A stretch of DNA of 64,000 bases, taken from NCBI RefSeq assembly GCF_905147365.1, contig NC_056425.1, positions 4,161,501 to 4,225,500 on the forward strand, written 5' to 3'. The position numbers and the translations under genes were made by a program. The notes under the pieces were generated by a model. The model was not told the origin of the DNA, did no database searches, and was given only the letters and a program-made list of their open reading frames with translations. Source of the stretch: Aricia agestis. Taxonomy: Eukaryota > Arthropoda > Insecta > Lepidoptera > Lycaenidae. This document shows, piece by piece, positions 41,337-52,867 of this stretch (the first letter of the stretch is position 1; each line of letters begins with the position of its first letter).

Positions 41337-41590
41337 ATCGTGGGTATCGCAGACATCGTGGGTATCGCAGACACAATAGATCTTCAATAATTGTTATGGT
41401 GGCAGCCGGCTGCCGCTATTGGAGATTTATAGTTATAGAAATTAATTATAATAGCAATCAAAAATAATAGTAATTCAAAACGTAATGAATTAATGAAGCA
41501 CTATAATATTATCCCATCAATGAAGCGGCACCCGGCTGTCGCATAACTATTATATTATAAATCTATTGTGTCTGCGATTCCCATGATCGA
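41337..41590. mobile_element. Probable foldback element
   Basis: Gtatcgcagacacaatagat at the left matches atctattgtgtctgcgattc at the right in inverse orientation; cggcagccggctgc-type blocks also pair internally. The left end carries a tandem gacatcgtgggtatcgca. Confidence 0.6.
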
Positions 41591-41599
41591 GGTAATAAT

Positions 41600-42230
41600 A
41601 ATTAATATTTACTTGGACTCTCCGGGCGAGCACACCCGCGCGGCGCGCCTTGACGACGCCCAATTCGCAACGTGCAGCAGAAATCGTAATATTTTAATTT
41701 CGCCATAACATTAAAACCAAACGTCCAATTTTAATCATTCAAAGACCAAATATTATCTACATTAACTGTACTTAGTAATGAAATAATTTATTTTGATAAG
41801 AATTAATGCCATGAGTAAAATAAAGGCATTTAAATGTAGTCCAAAAACATTCAAGATTTTTTATAAAAAAATGGTTATTGTGCCTCACTCACCATAGATA
41901 GGTATAGTATGTCGCGGACTTTTTTGTAGATATTTAAAAGAAATTACTTAGAACATTTTATGGTTCTATCTTTTATAGTTTAGGCAGCGTACGCGAAAAA
42001 AGTAACATTTCTGGTTGATTTTTTACACCTTGCGTCCGAAAATCCCAAATATCTTACGGAACCCTATTTTTTTCCAAAATAAAATTTAGCCTATGTTCAG
42101 CAGAATTAATGTAGGATTCCAATGGTAAAAGAATCTTTCAAATCGGTCCAGTAGTTTCGGAGCCTATTCAAGACAAACAAACAATCAAATCTTTCCTTTT
42201 TATAATAGTAGTGTATGCTATTAAATTATA
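41600..42230. other. Intergenic, AT-rich
   Basis: Only short dispersed-repeat phrases are seen (ttagcctatgttcagcag, shared with 41.27 kb). There is no gene. Confidence 0.45.
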
Positions 42231-42239
42231 GCATAGTCT

Positions 42240-42657
42240 GGAACCATGATAAAATGTCGATGCATACCTGCCACCGCTTCCACCTATAACTGATAGAGAG
42301 ATTGTTTTTCTACGTAACGCTACCTAATCAATTTTACGATGACCATAAAATCATTATAAATCATGATACATTTGTGTATTATCTGACCCTGCCTAGTTCA
42401 AATCGACGGCTGTATAGATAACATTTGGTATATAAATTTCACTAAAACCACGAGCTAGGCATAGTTTCTCCAAATACAGGGTAAGTTAAATCCTTTGCTA
42501 CCATAAATACATGAGAAATGTTGCTCAGGGCACCATAAGACTCATATAAGGCACTCAGCTCTTGGTTGAATCGCTAGACTATACCTCGATATCATTACCA
42601 CATCCCATAAAGCTTAAAACTTTCTTTGCAACAATTTTGACTGACCTTACTTTGCAG
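42240..42657 (+). promoter_or_regulatory. Gene E promoter, non-coding exon 1 and intron (uninterrupted)
   Basis: All three conserved blocks are contiguous here: atgataaaatgtcgatgc (42248), cgctacctaatcaatttta (42318) and cctgcctagttcaaatc (42389). Tgtatagataac follows (GATAA 42417-42421), then TATATAA (42429-42435). Exon 1 ends at 42480 before gtaagt; the intron runs 42481-42657 to tttgcag. This copy shows the arrangement before the insertions seen at C and D. Confidence 0.75.
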
Positions 42658-42662
42658 CAAAC

Positions 42663-43760
42663 ATGAAATTCATCGCGTTCTTCGCTCTCCTGGCTGTGGC
42701 CAGCGCCGCGCCCGCTGAACAGGCCAACCGTTCCCTTCTGGACGTCATCGGAGCCATCCTCGCCAACTTGAAGCCCAACCCTGTGGAAGTCGGACCAGCC
42801 ATCGTTGAGCCCATCTCTGTTGGACCCGCTGTCGTTGACAACTACCAGCCTATCTCTGTTGGACCCGCTGTCGTTGACAACTACCAGCCCATCTCTGTTG
42901 GACCCGCTGTCGTTGACAACTACCAGCCCATCTCTGTTGGACCCGCTGTCGTTGACAACTACCAGCCCATCTCTGTTGGACCCGCTGTCGTTGACAACTA
43001 CCAGCCCATATCTGTTGGACCCGCTGTCGTTGACAACTACCTGCCCATATCTGTTGGACCCGCTGTCGTTGACAACTACCAGCCCATCTCTGTTGGTCCT
43101 GCTATCGTTGACAACTACCAGCCCATCTCTGTTGGACCCGCTATCGTTGACAACTACCAGCCCATCTCTGTTGGACCCGCTGTCGTTGACAACTACCAGC
43201 CCATCTCTGTGGGACCCGCTATCGTTGACAACTACCAGCCCATCTCTGTTGGTCCCGCTGTTGTCGACAACTTCGAGCCATCTCCCGTCATCATCGATAC
43301 CCCCATCATCCCCGGCCCAGCCGTCGTTGACAGCATCGTGCCTACCCCCGTGTCCGTCGTCGACTCTCCCATCTCCGTCAACCCCGCCGCTGTGGCTCAC
43401 CCCGCCCCTGCTGCTCCCGCTTTCCCCTTCCCCTACGACGGCAGCTCTCCCCTCGTCCAAGTCGTTCTCAACATCAACAACGCTGAATCTGGCTCCATTG
43501 CTGGTAGCCCAGTAGTCATCGAGGGTCTTCCCATCAACCCCAGCCCCGCGGCCGTCGCCGAGCCCATCGTCCCCACCCCCGTCTCCGTGGTGGATGGCGA
43601 GATCGTCCCTACCCCCGTCGCCGTGGTGGAGGGCGAGATCGCCCCCACCCCCGTGGTCGTGGAGGAGATCGTGCCCGAGCCCGTCATCATCGGCACCCCC
43701 GTCCTCCCCGCCCCCATCCTCCCCGAACCCGTCGCTATCCTCCCCGAGGAACTCAACTGA
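42663..43760 (+). CDS. Secreted 13-residue-repeat protein E
   Basis: This 365-residue protein is the longest of the six. The signal peptide MKFIAFFALLAVASA is followed by LLDVIGAILANL and LKPNPVE, twelve exact 13-residue units (42810-43277), a Pro-rich spacer, SSPLVQVVLNINNAESG and a Pro/Val/Glu tail ending LPEPVAILPEELN. It differs from C mainly by three extra units and an additional tail repeat of the VVDGEIVPTPV type. There is no Cys; apart from one N-terminal Arg the only basic residue after the signal peptide is in LKP. Many adjacent units are identical at DNA level, indicating unequal crossing-over or conversion. Unit number probably varies between individuals; that is inference. Confidence 0.88.
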   Translation: MKFIAFFALLAVASAAPAEQANRSLLDVIGAILANLKPNPVEVGPAIVEPISVGPAVVDNYQPISVGPAVVDNYQPISVGPAVVDNYQPISVGPAVVDNYQPISVGPAVVDNYQPISVGPAVVDNYLPISVGPAVVDNYQPISVGPAIVDNYQPISVGPAIVDNYQPISVGPAVVDNYQPISVGPAIVDNYQPISVGPAVVDNFEPSPVIIDTPIIPGPAVVDSIVPTPVSVVDSPISVNPAAVAHPAPAAPAFPFPYDGSSPLVQVVLNINNAESGSIAGSPVVIEGLPINPSPAAVAEPIVPTPVSVVDGEIVPTPVAVVEGEIAPTPVVVEEIVPEPVIIGTPVLPAPILPEPVAILPEELN

Positions 43761-43778
43761 ACTGTCAAAACCTTTTTA

Positions 43779-43828
43779 AATAAATTCACAATTACTTTTG
43801 TGTGAATGTGTTAATGTGGAACAATAAA
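43779..43828 (+). terminator. Poly(A) signals of gene E
   Basis: AATAAA occurs at 43779-43784 and again at 43823-43828, 19 and 63 bp after the stop. Confidence 0.6.
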
Positions 43829-43886
43829 CTTTTTTTTATAACCAACGTTTCTCTTATTGTTATATCTGTTTTTTGCAATCTATATA

Positions 43887-44145
43887 CAGGGTGTAACAAA
43901 AATAAGTGATAAGACTTTAGGGTGTGTACGTGTTCCTTGTAGAGAGTTCACTGTCAAAGTAGCAGCGCTGAAAGACCAAAAATTTTTTTCACTTTTGTAT
44001 GGGGAAACTCGTGACGCTCAGGCCGTTGCCCATACAAAAGTGAAAATTTTTTTTCGTCTTTCAGCACTGCTACTTTCACAGTGAACTCTCTACAAGGAAC
44101 ACGTACACACCCTAAAGTATTATCACTTATTTTTGTTACACCCTG
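43887..44145. mobile_element. Foldback element FB-B (copy 2)
   Basis: Complete copy with cagggtgtaacaaaa ends and TA on each side. It lies 127 bp after the gene E stop. Confidence 0.88.
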
Positions 44146-44192
44146 TATATGTTACGCCCAAAGACCGAAAACGCTCAGTGAGCGAAAAAATG

Positions 44193-45384
<1,192 letters not shown>

Positions 45385-45403
45385 TATATATATACCCTTT
45401 GGG

Positions 45404-46150
45404 TACGGAACCCTAAAAATGAGTTACTAACAGGGTTGCCAGGAGTTCGGTATTCTAACGAACAATTCGGTATTTTAGCACCGTGTTCGGTGTTCGGTAT
45501 GACGAAAATACCGCAGTATGGGCGGTTCGGTACTCTTAGTTACTCTTCTTCAAACGGTAAATACGGGACCCTATTACTAAGACTTCGTTGTCTGTCCGTC
45601 TGTCTGTCTCCAGGGTGTATCTCAAGAACGGTAATAGCTAGAGATTTGAAATTTTCACAGATTATGTATTTCTGTTATAAGTATATCTGTTGCCGCTATA
45701 ACAAATACTAAAAACAAAATAAAAATAATATTTAACAAGGGGCTCCCATACAAAAAACGTGATTTTTTTGGTCATTTTTGTTCTATATCAGTAATGGCAA
45801 CAGGTAGGTGAAATTTTCACAAAATCCTTAATCTAATATATAAAATTCTCGTGTCACAGTTTTCATTGCCATACTCCTCCGAAACGGCTTGACCGATTTT
45901 GATGAAATTTTGTGAGCATACTGAGTAGGTCTGAGAATCGGCTAACATCTATTTTTCATACCAAAAATTATTTATATGGCAAAACAACGTATGCCGGGAC
46001 AGCTAGTTACATATTATTAAAATTAAAATAAAATATAAATTTTAGGCGGGCTTCCATACAAAGAATGCATTATTTTTTGTCTTTTTTTTGCTCTATAATA
46101 ATGGCACGGAACCCTTCGTGTGTGAGTCCAACTCGCACTTGGCCGATTTT
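45404..46150. repeat. Rep-F element with nested Helitron-like fragment
   Basis: Starts tacggaaccctaaaaatgag; ends acggaacccttcgtgtgtga and cttggccgatttttt. A Helitron-like unit at about 45838-46012 ends cgtatgccgggacagctagt. Confidence 0.65.
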
Positions 46151-46309
46151 TTGTTTGCTGTTCGGTATTTATTTGACTTTCTGAAGACTTTCCAATGATG
46201 CTTTCATATTTTATTCCCTTGCTATAAGATAAATATATTATGTAACAAAGCGAATTGTTTACTTTACGGTCCACTGTCTGTCATGGGACTTTTTCTCGTA
46301 GTTATTATT

Positions 46310-46650
46310 TTTTAATGAAATAAGGGGGCAAACCAGCAAACGGGTCACCTGATGGAAAGCAGCTTCCGTCGCCCATGGACACTCGCAGCATCAGAAGAAC
46401 TGCAGGTGCGTCCCTCTTAAAAGAGGGAATATCGTAATAGGGGAAAGGAGGGGAGGTTAGGGTTGGGAAGGGAAGGGAATTGTGGAAAGTAGGGAAGGGA
46501 ATAGGCTAGGGGATTGGGCCTCCGATAAACTCACTCACTCGGCGAAACACAGCGCAAGCGCTGTTTCACGCCGGTTTTCTGTGAGAACGTGCTATTTCTC
46601 CGGTCGAGCCGGCCCATTCGTGCCGAAGCATGGCTCTCCCACGTCTGAAG
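46310..46650 (+). repeat. Rep-D, near full-length
   Basis: Same order as 36.99-37.34 kb: cacctgatggaaagcagctt, G-rich tract, cggcgaaacacagcgcaagc, gcatggctctcccacgtc. Confidence 0.8.
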
Positions 46651-46659
46651 TTATGTATA

Positions 46660-47420
46660 TCTAGTGTAGGTAGTTATTCGCTGTCTAATTACTAATTAAT
46701 ATTATTTTTATTACTTGGGGATAATAGGCCGGGTAGACGGTGGACGCGGGAAAAAAATACCTGGAAAGATACACTCAAATATGTATTTAATAATTTATTT
46801 ATCACGTCTTTATCGCCGTAATATTGTTTTAGCAGTATTATGTTGTTAGCATAACGATGTTTTATCATAATATTTCAGCCCTTTCAGTTCGCAATATGCG
46901 ACAAACTAGTTTGATTTTTATAGGTCGTAGATTACCCCCCCCTACATACCCCCGCCCCTTCCCGCGAGTGGGTGGGGGATGCGTAAAGTATTTCCCCTCC
47001 TAAAAAAAGTCGTAGAACATTAAAAATAAAAATTATTATTCTTGACAATATTTTGCTATTATCACTACGACTTTCCTTGGATAGATAACAATAGGTAGGT
47101 AGTAGGTACTAGGTACATAATAATTATTCTATTTTATTTTTATCTGCGCCCTCGGACGGTTCTGGGTTCACAGCAGCTGTCTAAGGTCGGACGAAGTGGT
47201 GGTTAGGGGATATCTAGAAATTTCCTTTTATTATTTAGCAAGATTTTGAGATTTTTCAATTTTACCTTAGATTTTGGGGGGTCATGTCCCCTGTGACCCT
47301 TCACAAGAATTGCTCGTTTAAAGATATAAGAATTCTATCTGTATGCCCTGAATTTAAACTTCTATTTACTCATCTTTAATATCATTCTACTTATTTTTAA
47401 TATCAAACATATTATGTTTA
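46660..47420. other. Intergenic, nothing recognised
   Basis: A C/G-rich patch lies at 46930-46990; otherwise AT-rich. No coding sequence is seen. Confidence 0.45.
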
Positions 47421-47484
47421 AACAGGGTGTAACAAAATTAAGTGATAATACTTTGGGGTGTGTATGGGTTCCTTAAATAGAGTT

Positions 47485-48977
47485 CGCCTTTGTTACCTTT
47501 ACGTCTAATCGATTGCGATCGCTTGAATAAAAAATGAGGTTGGCAGCGCCATCTTTTAGCAAATGTTGTAGACTTATTAATTCTCTGCTGAGATATCTGT
47601 TATTTTTATCAGATATTTTTCCTTTTTATTAGACTGTTTAGTAAGTAAATAAAGGGTATTGTTTTTTTTTTATTATCTTAAGATATATTTTTCATATCCT
47701 AAATAAAATAATGACCTTCCACCTTTGTTCCTTGACAGTTACTCTGTCAACTTTAAAAAAATATACCAGCTCGGGGGTATAAAAACCCTCCAGCTCGCTA
47801 CATATTCCTTTTTATTCCCTTTTTTAAAGGTCCCCGTTATAGGTGAGTGAGTGTTTTGTGTGTGTCCGTGGAATTTTCCAAGGTATTTGTCTTTTAATTC
47901 CTTTATTCTTGTAATCCAGCTTTATTCTGTATTTCGTTTTAATTGTTGGCGAAAAGCATATTGTATTTTGTCTAAATTGTAAAATCTTTTCTTGTGACCG
48001 ACCACGTGTTCGTCAACTTTCTTTGTTTCAACTTTTTTGTAATCAGTTCAATTCTTAAACCTTGTAAAGGTAGATTTTATTTGAAATATTAACTGTATTA
48101 AGCTCTTTACCGTGGTCATACTATTTTATGTTTTAATTGTCATAACAAAATTGGCCATGACCTAGTTATGGCTGTCGTTGTCAAAAGTTCCTTAACCTTT
48201 TGTTGTTGTAGCTTTTTCTAAATTTTACTGTTTCTTTTGTTAGTTTTTTTTTGTGAAATTAATGTTTGTGATGGACTCCGCAACCACGTGCTCGAAGTCT
48301 TCGGGTGGAGAACACGTGCTTGCGGGGGGGTCATCAACAGCGTGAACACCTGTCCTAAGCCTCTTGTACGGAACATTCCAGGGGTGCTCGGTCCCGGACA
48401 ACTCTACTTTGCCCTGCTCGGTCCCGGACAACTCTACTTTGCCCTGCTCGGTCCCGGACAACTCTACTTTGCCCTGCTCGGTCCCGGACAACTCTACTCC
48501 CGGACAACTCTACTCTGCCCTGCTCTTTCCCGGACAACTTTGCCCTGCTCTGTCCCGGACAACGGACCACTACTATCTTGCAGCAGAGTTTGGTCGCCTG
48601 GAGCCGACCACGTGCTGCTCATGCCGTCTGATTGACGCACCTACCGCAAACTGAACTAGCTGCCACCGACGGGGTCCCAAACACCTCGGCACCAACAGCT
48701 GGCCGTCGACCCTACGCCTGTCCGGTAGATCGCGGAGACTTGAGGAGCTGGAGTCCCCCACGTCGCTGTCTGATCCCAAGATAAGTGTAGTGTCCCTACC
48801 CGTAAATTCAAAGAACCCCGGAATAGACTGAGGCTAGGCTTCGTACCCACCTTACCCGCTCTCCGTCTGGCTAGATTTATCTTCTTTTTTCTTGTTAAAT
48901 AAATTTGTTAATTGTTTAATTCTCTTTTTATTACTCTTTCTTATCTTTTTATTGTCCCTGCTCTGGGCCAGGTGACA
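47485..48977 (+). repeat. 5' LTR, lacking its first ~45 bp
   Basis: Starts cgcctttgttaccttt; the 3' LTR has an extra tgtcgcatagcgacatgg-type start that is missing here. It contains ggtataaaaaccctcc (TATA, near 47778), a 30-bp tandem repeat (48386-48565) and aataaa near 48898, and ends gggccaggtgaca. Confidence 0.85.
48386..48565 (+). repeat. 30-bp tandem repeat inside the 5' LTR
   Basis: Units of gctcggtcccggacaactct plus actttgccct: three perfect, then variants, including a 16-bp internal duplication not present in the 3' LTR. Confidence 0.85.
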
Positions 48978-48979
48978 AT

Positions 48980-48997
48980 TGGCGCCCAACGTGGGGC
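48980..48997 (+). other. Primer-binding site
   Basis: Tggcgcccaacgtggggc, two bases after the 5' LTR, matches the complement of the tRNA-Lys(1,2)-type 3' end used by some retroelements. Confidence 0.7.
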
Positions 48998-49012
48998 CAA
49001 TTCATCTTTCCT

Positions 49013-49762
49013 ATGAAGCGTGCCACTTCAGATGTTATAACTAGAATTTTAGAGGAAAACGTTTTCTTGGTTCACGGTATTCCTCAAACTGTAATTATGG
49101 ACAACGGTCCTCAGTTTATTAGTAATGAAACTAATAGGCTCTTTAAAAAATATAACATTCCTAAAGTCTATTTAACCCCGCGTTATACTCCGCAGGTTAA
49201 TACTGTCGAGCGGTATAATAGGACGATTATTACCTGTATCTCTTCCTACGTGGAAGACGATCATAGATCGTGGGATGTACATATCCCAGAAATACAATTC
49301 GCCATTAACAACTCGGTTAACGAGGTGACAGGATTCACACCGTCATTTCTAACTTTCGGTAGGGAATTGGTGTCCTGCGGTTCACACTATCTTGATACCG
49401 ACAGCACCAATGACCTTATTTTTGCACCTCGCGATGCCTACGCGGAGAATCTGGGATGTATGTCATCCATATTTGACAACGTACAGATGCGTCTTTGGCA
49501 AGCCCACGTTAAGAACACCTCGCAGTACAACTTACGTCGCCAGCCTGCCGAATTCAACGTAGGAGATTTTGTTTTTAAGAAAACCTATTTTCTAAGCGAC
49601 AAAGATAAATACTTTAGTAAAAAATTAGCTCCTAAATTTATAAAATGTAAAGTTGTAGGTAAACGTTCTCCTTTAGTTTACGAATTGCAGGATATGCAAG
49701 GTAAAGACCTTGGCGTTTGGCATTTAAAGGACCTTAAATTATCTAAAAATTATAAATTTTAA
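49013..49762 (+). pseudogene. Integrase C-terminal two-thirds (Ty3/gypsy type)
   Basis: The 249-codon frame contains DNGPQF with a catalytic Asp at residue 30 and VERYNR with the catalytic Glu at residue 66, the exact D-35-E spacing of retroelement integrases. A gypsy-like C-terminal domain follows (FNVGDFVFKK, VYELQD). The zinc-binding N-domain and the first catalytic Asp are missing because of the internal deletion, so it is inactive. The frame is open upstream of the ATG (for example FIFP), showing the ATG is not a true start. Confidence 0.85.
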
Positions 49763-50433
49763 TTATTTTTTCGTTTGACTCTTTTTTTACATTAGGTAAG
49801 ACCTCCTGTCTCGCGCCTTGCTTAGTATGCTGTTTCGTTTGTATAATCAAACGTTATAGTTGTGTACAGTACCATCTACGACCTTTTGGGTGTTGTCCTT
49901 CTCGTATTCGTAGGATAATACTCGTGTGCTAGGGCGTCTCGTGTCCAGTCTTTGTGACCGAGCTGCAAAGTGAAAGTTGATGTATGTAAGTGATTTATGA
50001 ATCTTTGGTCAAATTATCCGCGCGCTGACACAAGAATTGTCTCAAAATAATTATTTTTTTTTTCTTTCCCATTTCACCATTTTCCCCAAATGCAATTTTT
50101 TTTCCCCCATTTGCCCCATTTTCCAAACTTTTATTAGTTTGTACTTTTTTTTCCTTTTCCCGAAGGGCTGTTAATCTCTTTTTTTTTCCAAAGAGCTGTT
50201 TCTTTTCTCCCAAAGGGCTCTTGATCTTTTAGCTTTTTTTTTTTTTTTTTTGTCCTTTTTTTTTTCCAAAGGGCTGTTATTATTTTAGTTTTTTCCTTTT
50301 TTTTCCAAAGGGCAATTTTTTTCCCCTTTGTTTTTTTTTAATATTTTTTTTTTCCTTTTTCCCACTTTCTAGCTTTAGCTATTTCAGGATTTTTCATTTA
50401 TCATGAAAAATCCTTAGCTAGCGAGGGGGGATA
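49763..50433 (+). repeat. Pyrimidine-rich 3' internal region with ccaaagggctgtt repeats
   Basis: 50040-50380 is almost pure T/C interrupted by about five copies of a 13-bp motif (ccaaagggctgtt and variants at about 50160, 50189, 50211, 50264, 50306). It is non-coding and lies just upstream of the purine tract and 3' LTR. Confidence 0.7.
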
Positions 50434-51953
50434 TGTCGCATAGCGACATGGATATGTCATATAGCGACATCTATTAGGCGCCTTTGTTACCTTTACGTCT
50501 AATCGATTGCGATCGCTTGAATAAAAAATGAGGTTGGCAGCGCCATCTTTTAGCAAATGTTGTAGACTTATTAATTCTCTGCTGAGATATCTGTTATTTT
50601 TATCAGATATTTTTCCTTTTTATTAGACTGTTTAATAAGTAAATAAAGGGTATTGTTTTTTTTTATTATCTTAAGATATATTTTTCATATCCTAAATAAA
50701 ATAATGACCTTCCACCTTTGTTCCTTGACAGTTACTCTGTCAACTTTAAAAAATATACCAGCTCGGGGGTATAAAAACCCTCCAGCTCGCTACATATTCC
50801 TTTTTATTCCCTTTTTTAAAGGTCCCCGTTATAGGTGAGTGAGTGTTTTGTGTGTGTCCGTGGAATTTTCCAAGGTATTTGTCTTTTAATTCCTTTATTC
50901 TTGTAATCCAGCTTTATTCTGTATTTCGTTTTAATTGTTGGCGAAAAGCATATTGTATTTTGTCTAAATTGTAAAATCTTTTCTTGTGACCGACCACGTG
51001 TTCGTCAACTTTCTTTGTTTCAACTTTTTTGTAATCAGTTCAATTCTTAAACCTTGTAAAGGTAGATTTTATTTGAAATATTAACTGTATTAAGCTCTTT
51101 ACCGTGGTCATACTATTTTATGTTTTAATTGTCATAACAAAATTGGCCATGACCTAGTTATGGCTGTCGTTGTCAAAAGTTCCTTAACCTTTTGTTGTTG
51201 TAGCTTTTTCTAAATTTTACTGTTTCTTTTGTTAGTTTTTTTTTGTGAAATTAATGTTTGTGATGGACTCCGCAACCACGTGCTCGAAGTCTTCGGGTGG
51301 AGAACACGTGCTTGCGGGGGGGTCATCAACAGCGTGAACACCTGTCCTAAGCCTCTTGTACGGAACATTCCAGGGGTGCTCGGTCCCGGACAACTCTACT
51401 TTGCCCTGCTCGGTCCCGGACAACTCTACTTTGCCCTGCTCGGTCCCGGACAACTCTACTTTGCCCTGCTCGGTCCCGGACAACTCTACTCTGCCCTGCT
51501 CTTTCCCGGACAACTTTGCCCTGCTCTGTCCCGGACAACGGACCACTACTATCTTGCAGCAGAGTTTGGTCGCCTGGAGCCGACCACGTGCTGCTCATGC
51601 CGTCTGATTGACGCACCTACCGCAAACTGAACTAGCTGCCACCGACGGGGTCCCAAACACCTCGGCACCAACAGCTGGCCGTCGACCCTACGCCTGTCCG
51701 GTAGATCGCGGAGACTTGAGGAGCTGGAGTCCCCCACGTCGCTGTCTGATCCCAAGATAAGTGTAGTGTCCCTACCCGTAAATTCAAAGAACCCCGGAAT
51801 AGACTGAGGCTAGGCTTCGTACCCACCTTACCCGCTCTCCGTCTGGCTAGATTTATCTTCTTTTTTCTTGTTAAATAAATTTGTTAATTGTTTAATTCTC
51901 TTTTTATTACTCTTTCTTATCTTTTTATTGTCCCTGCTCTGGGCCAGGTGACA
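50434..51953 (+). repeat. 3' LTR, complete
   Basis: It begins tgtcgcatagcgacatgg and ends ggccaggtgaca. Over the shared 1.47 kb it differs from the 5' LTR at only a handful of positions and by the 16-bp repeat-unit change. Confidence 0.85.
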
Positions 51954-52242
51954 AAAGTAGTAGCGTTGAAAAAGTAACTTGTTTTTGGGTGGAAAAATTC
52001 ATGACGCTGGGGCGCTTGCGCATACAAATCGCAAAAAAATTGCTCTTTCAGCGCTGCTACTTTCACAGTGAACTATATACAAGGGGCACATACGCACCCT
52101 AAAGTATTGTCACGTTTTGTTACACCTTGTATATAACCGAACTTAACGTCGAGCTCGTAGCAGTGCTACGAGTTTTCGTAGAGGGGGACTCACTACCAAG
52201 GAAACATCGTGACTAACCTTTGTAAGATGTTTTGTTTATATC

Positions 52243-52853
52243 TAAGGCCCGTATTTTTGGTCAGTACTTAAGAGGAGTCCACACCGCCCTTTTTTCCATA
52301 CAAACGTTGTCCCCTGTTTCCTCCCTGGATAATGCTAGTAGAGTTATAATTTTTTTCCTGAATATCTACGGCCACTAATACAATGTCCCTATGTGTTCTT
52401 TTTTTTCATAATTTAATTATTAAATAAGATATGAACGTTCAAAAACCCAAAAAAATGGCCAGATTTTCCGCTGTGTTCAAACGTCTAGAAAACAGATTTG
52501 GCTAGATTATACAAAAAAAAGCAAAACATAGGAACACAGCTCAAGCCTTTTTTTAATCTTTAATGAAAAAAGTACTTAAATCGGTTAAGTTTTGGAGAAG
52601 TAATCAGGGGACAACGAATCGTTGATTTTCTGGATTTTCTGCAGTTGTCTCTATCGCGTTCTGCGGTATAGGCTTGAGGTAAGAGAGACAGCTATAGATA
52701 TATAGACACGTTTCAGGCTCTCTGATTGGTTGGCTCAAGACACGTTTCGGGCTCTCTGATTGGTTGGCTGTCAAAATTTGAACCAATCACAGAGGCGAAC
52801 CGCGCCTTGAGGCCGAGGCGCTTCTTAAGTACTGACCAAAAATACGGGCCTAA
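52243..52853. mobile_element. Harbinger-type non-autonomous element
   Basis: Terminal repeats ggcccgtatttttggtcag and ctgaccaaaaatacgggcc, directly flanked by TAA at 52243-52245 and 52851-52853. The 3-bp TWA duplication suits PIF/Harbinger. The interior has a tandem pair of cacgtttcrggctctctgat units (52706-52770). About 435 bp of it recurs inverted at 58782-59217. Confidence 0.8.
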
Positions 52854-52867
52854 GTAATTATTTAACT

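Larger units (their letters stand above)
47485..51953 (+). mobile_element. Ty3/gypsy-like LTR retrotransposon, internally deleted
   Basis: Two LTRs (47485-48977 and 50434-51953) flank only about 1.46 kb. A primer-binding site (48980-48997) and a purine tract gcgaggggggata (50421-50433) are in place. Gag, protease, reverse transcriptase and the first part of integrase are gone: the primer-binding site is followed within about 10 bases by integrase sequence. No envelope-like frame is found. Confidence 0.85.
47423..52129. mobile_element. Foldback element FB-B (copy 4), split by an LTR retrotransposon
   Basis: The left piece 47423-47485 (cagggtgtaacaaaattaag to aatagagttc) and right piece 51954-52129 (aaagtagtagcgttgaaa to gttacaccttg) are the two parts of one FB-B copy. 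Comparison with copy 2 shows six bases (actgtg) lost at the left junction. Confidence 0.8.

Noticed and set aside
42810..43277. CRISPR-like regular 39-bp repeats
   Set aside because: The units are contiguous with no spacers and keep a coding frame; the DNA is eukaryotic. They are protein-coding tandem repeats.
48237..48654. Open frames of about 96-133 codons with LGPGQLYFAL repeats in both LTRs, and their minus-strand partners
   Set aside because: They come from the 30-bp tandem repeat (multiple of three keeps any frame open) inside an LTR. No translation context is seen.
49995..50213. Lys-rich minus-strand frame
   Set aside because: Complement of the polypyrimidine tract; low complexity with no gene signals.
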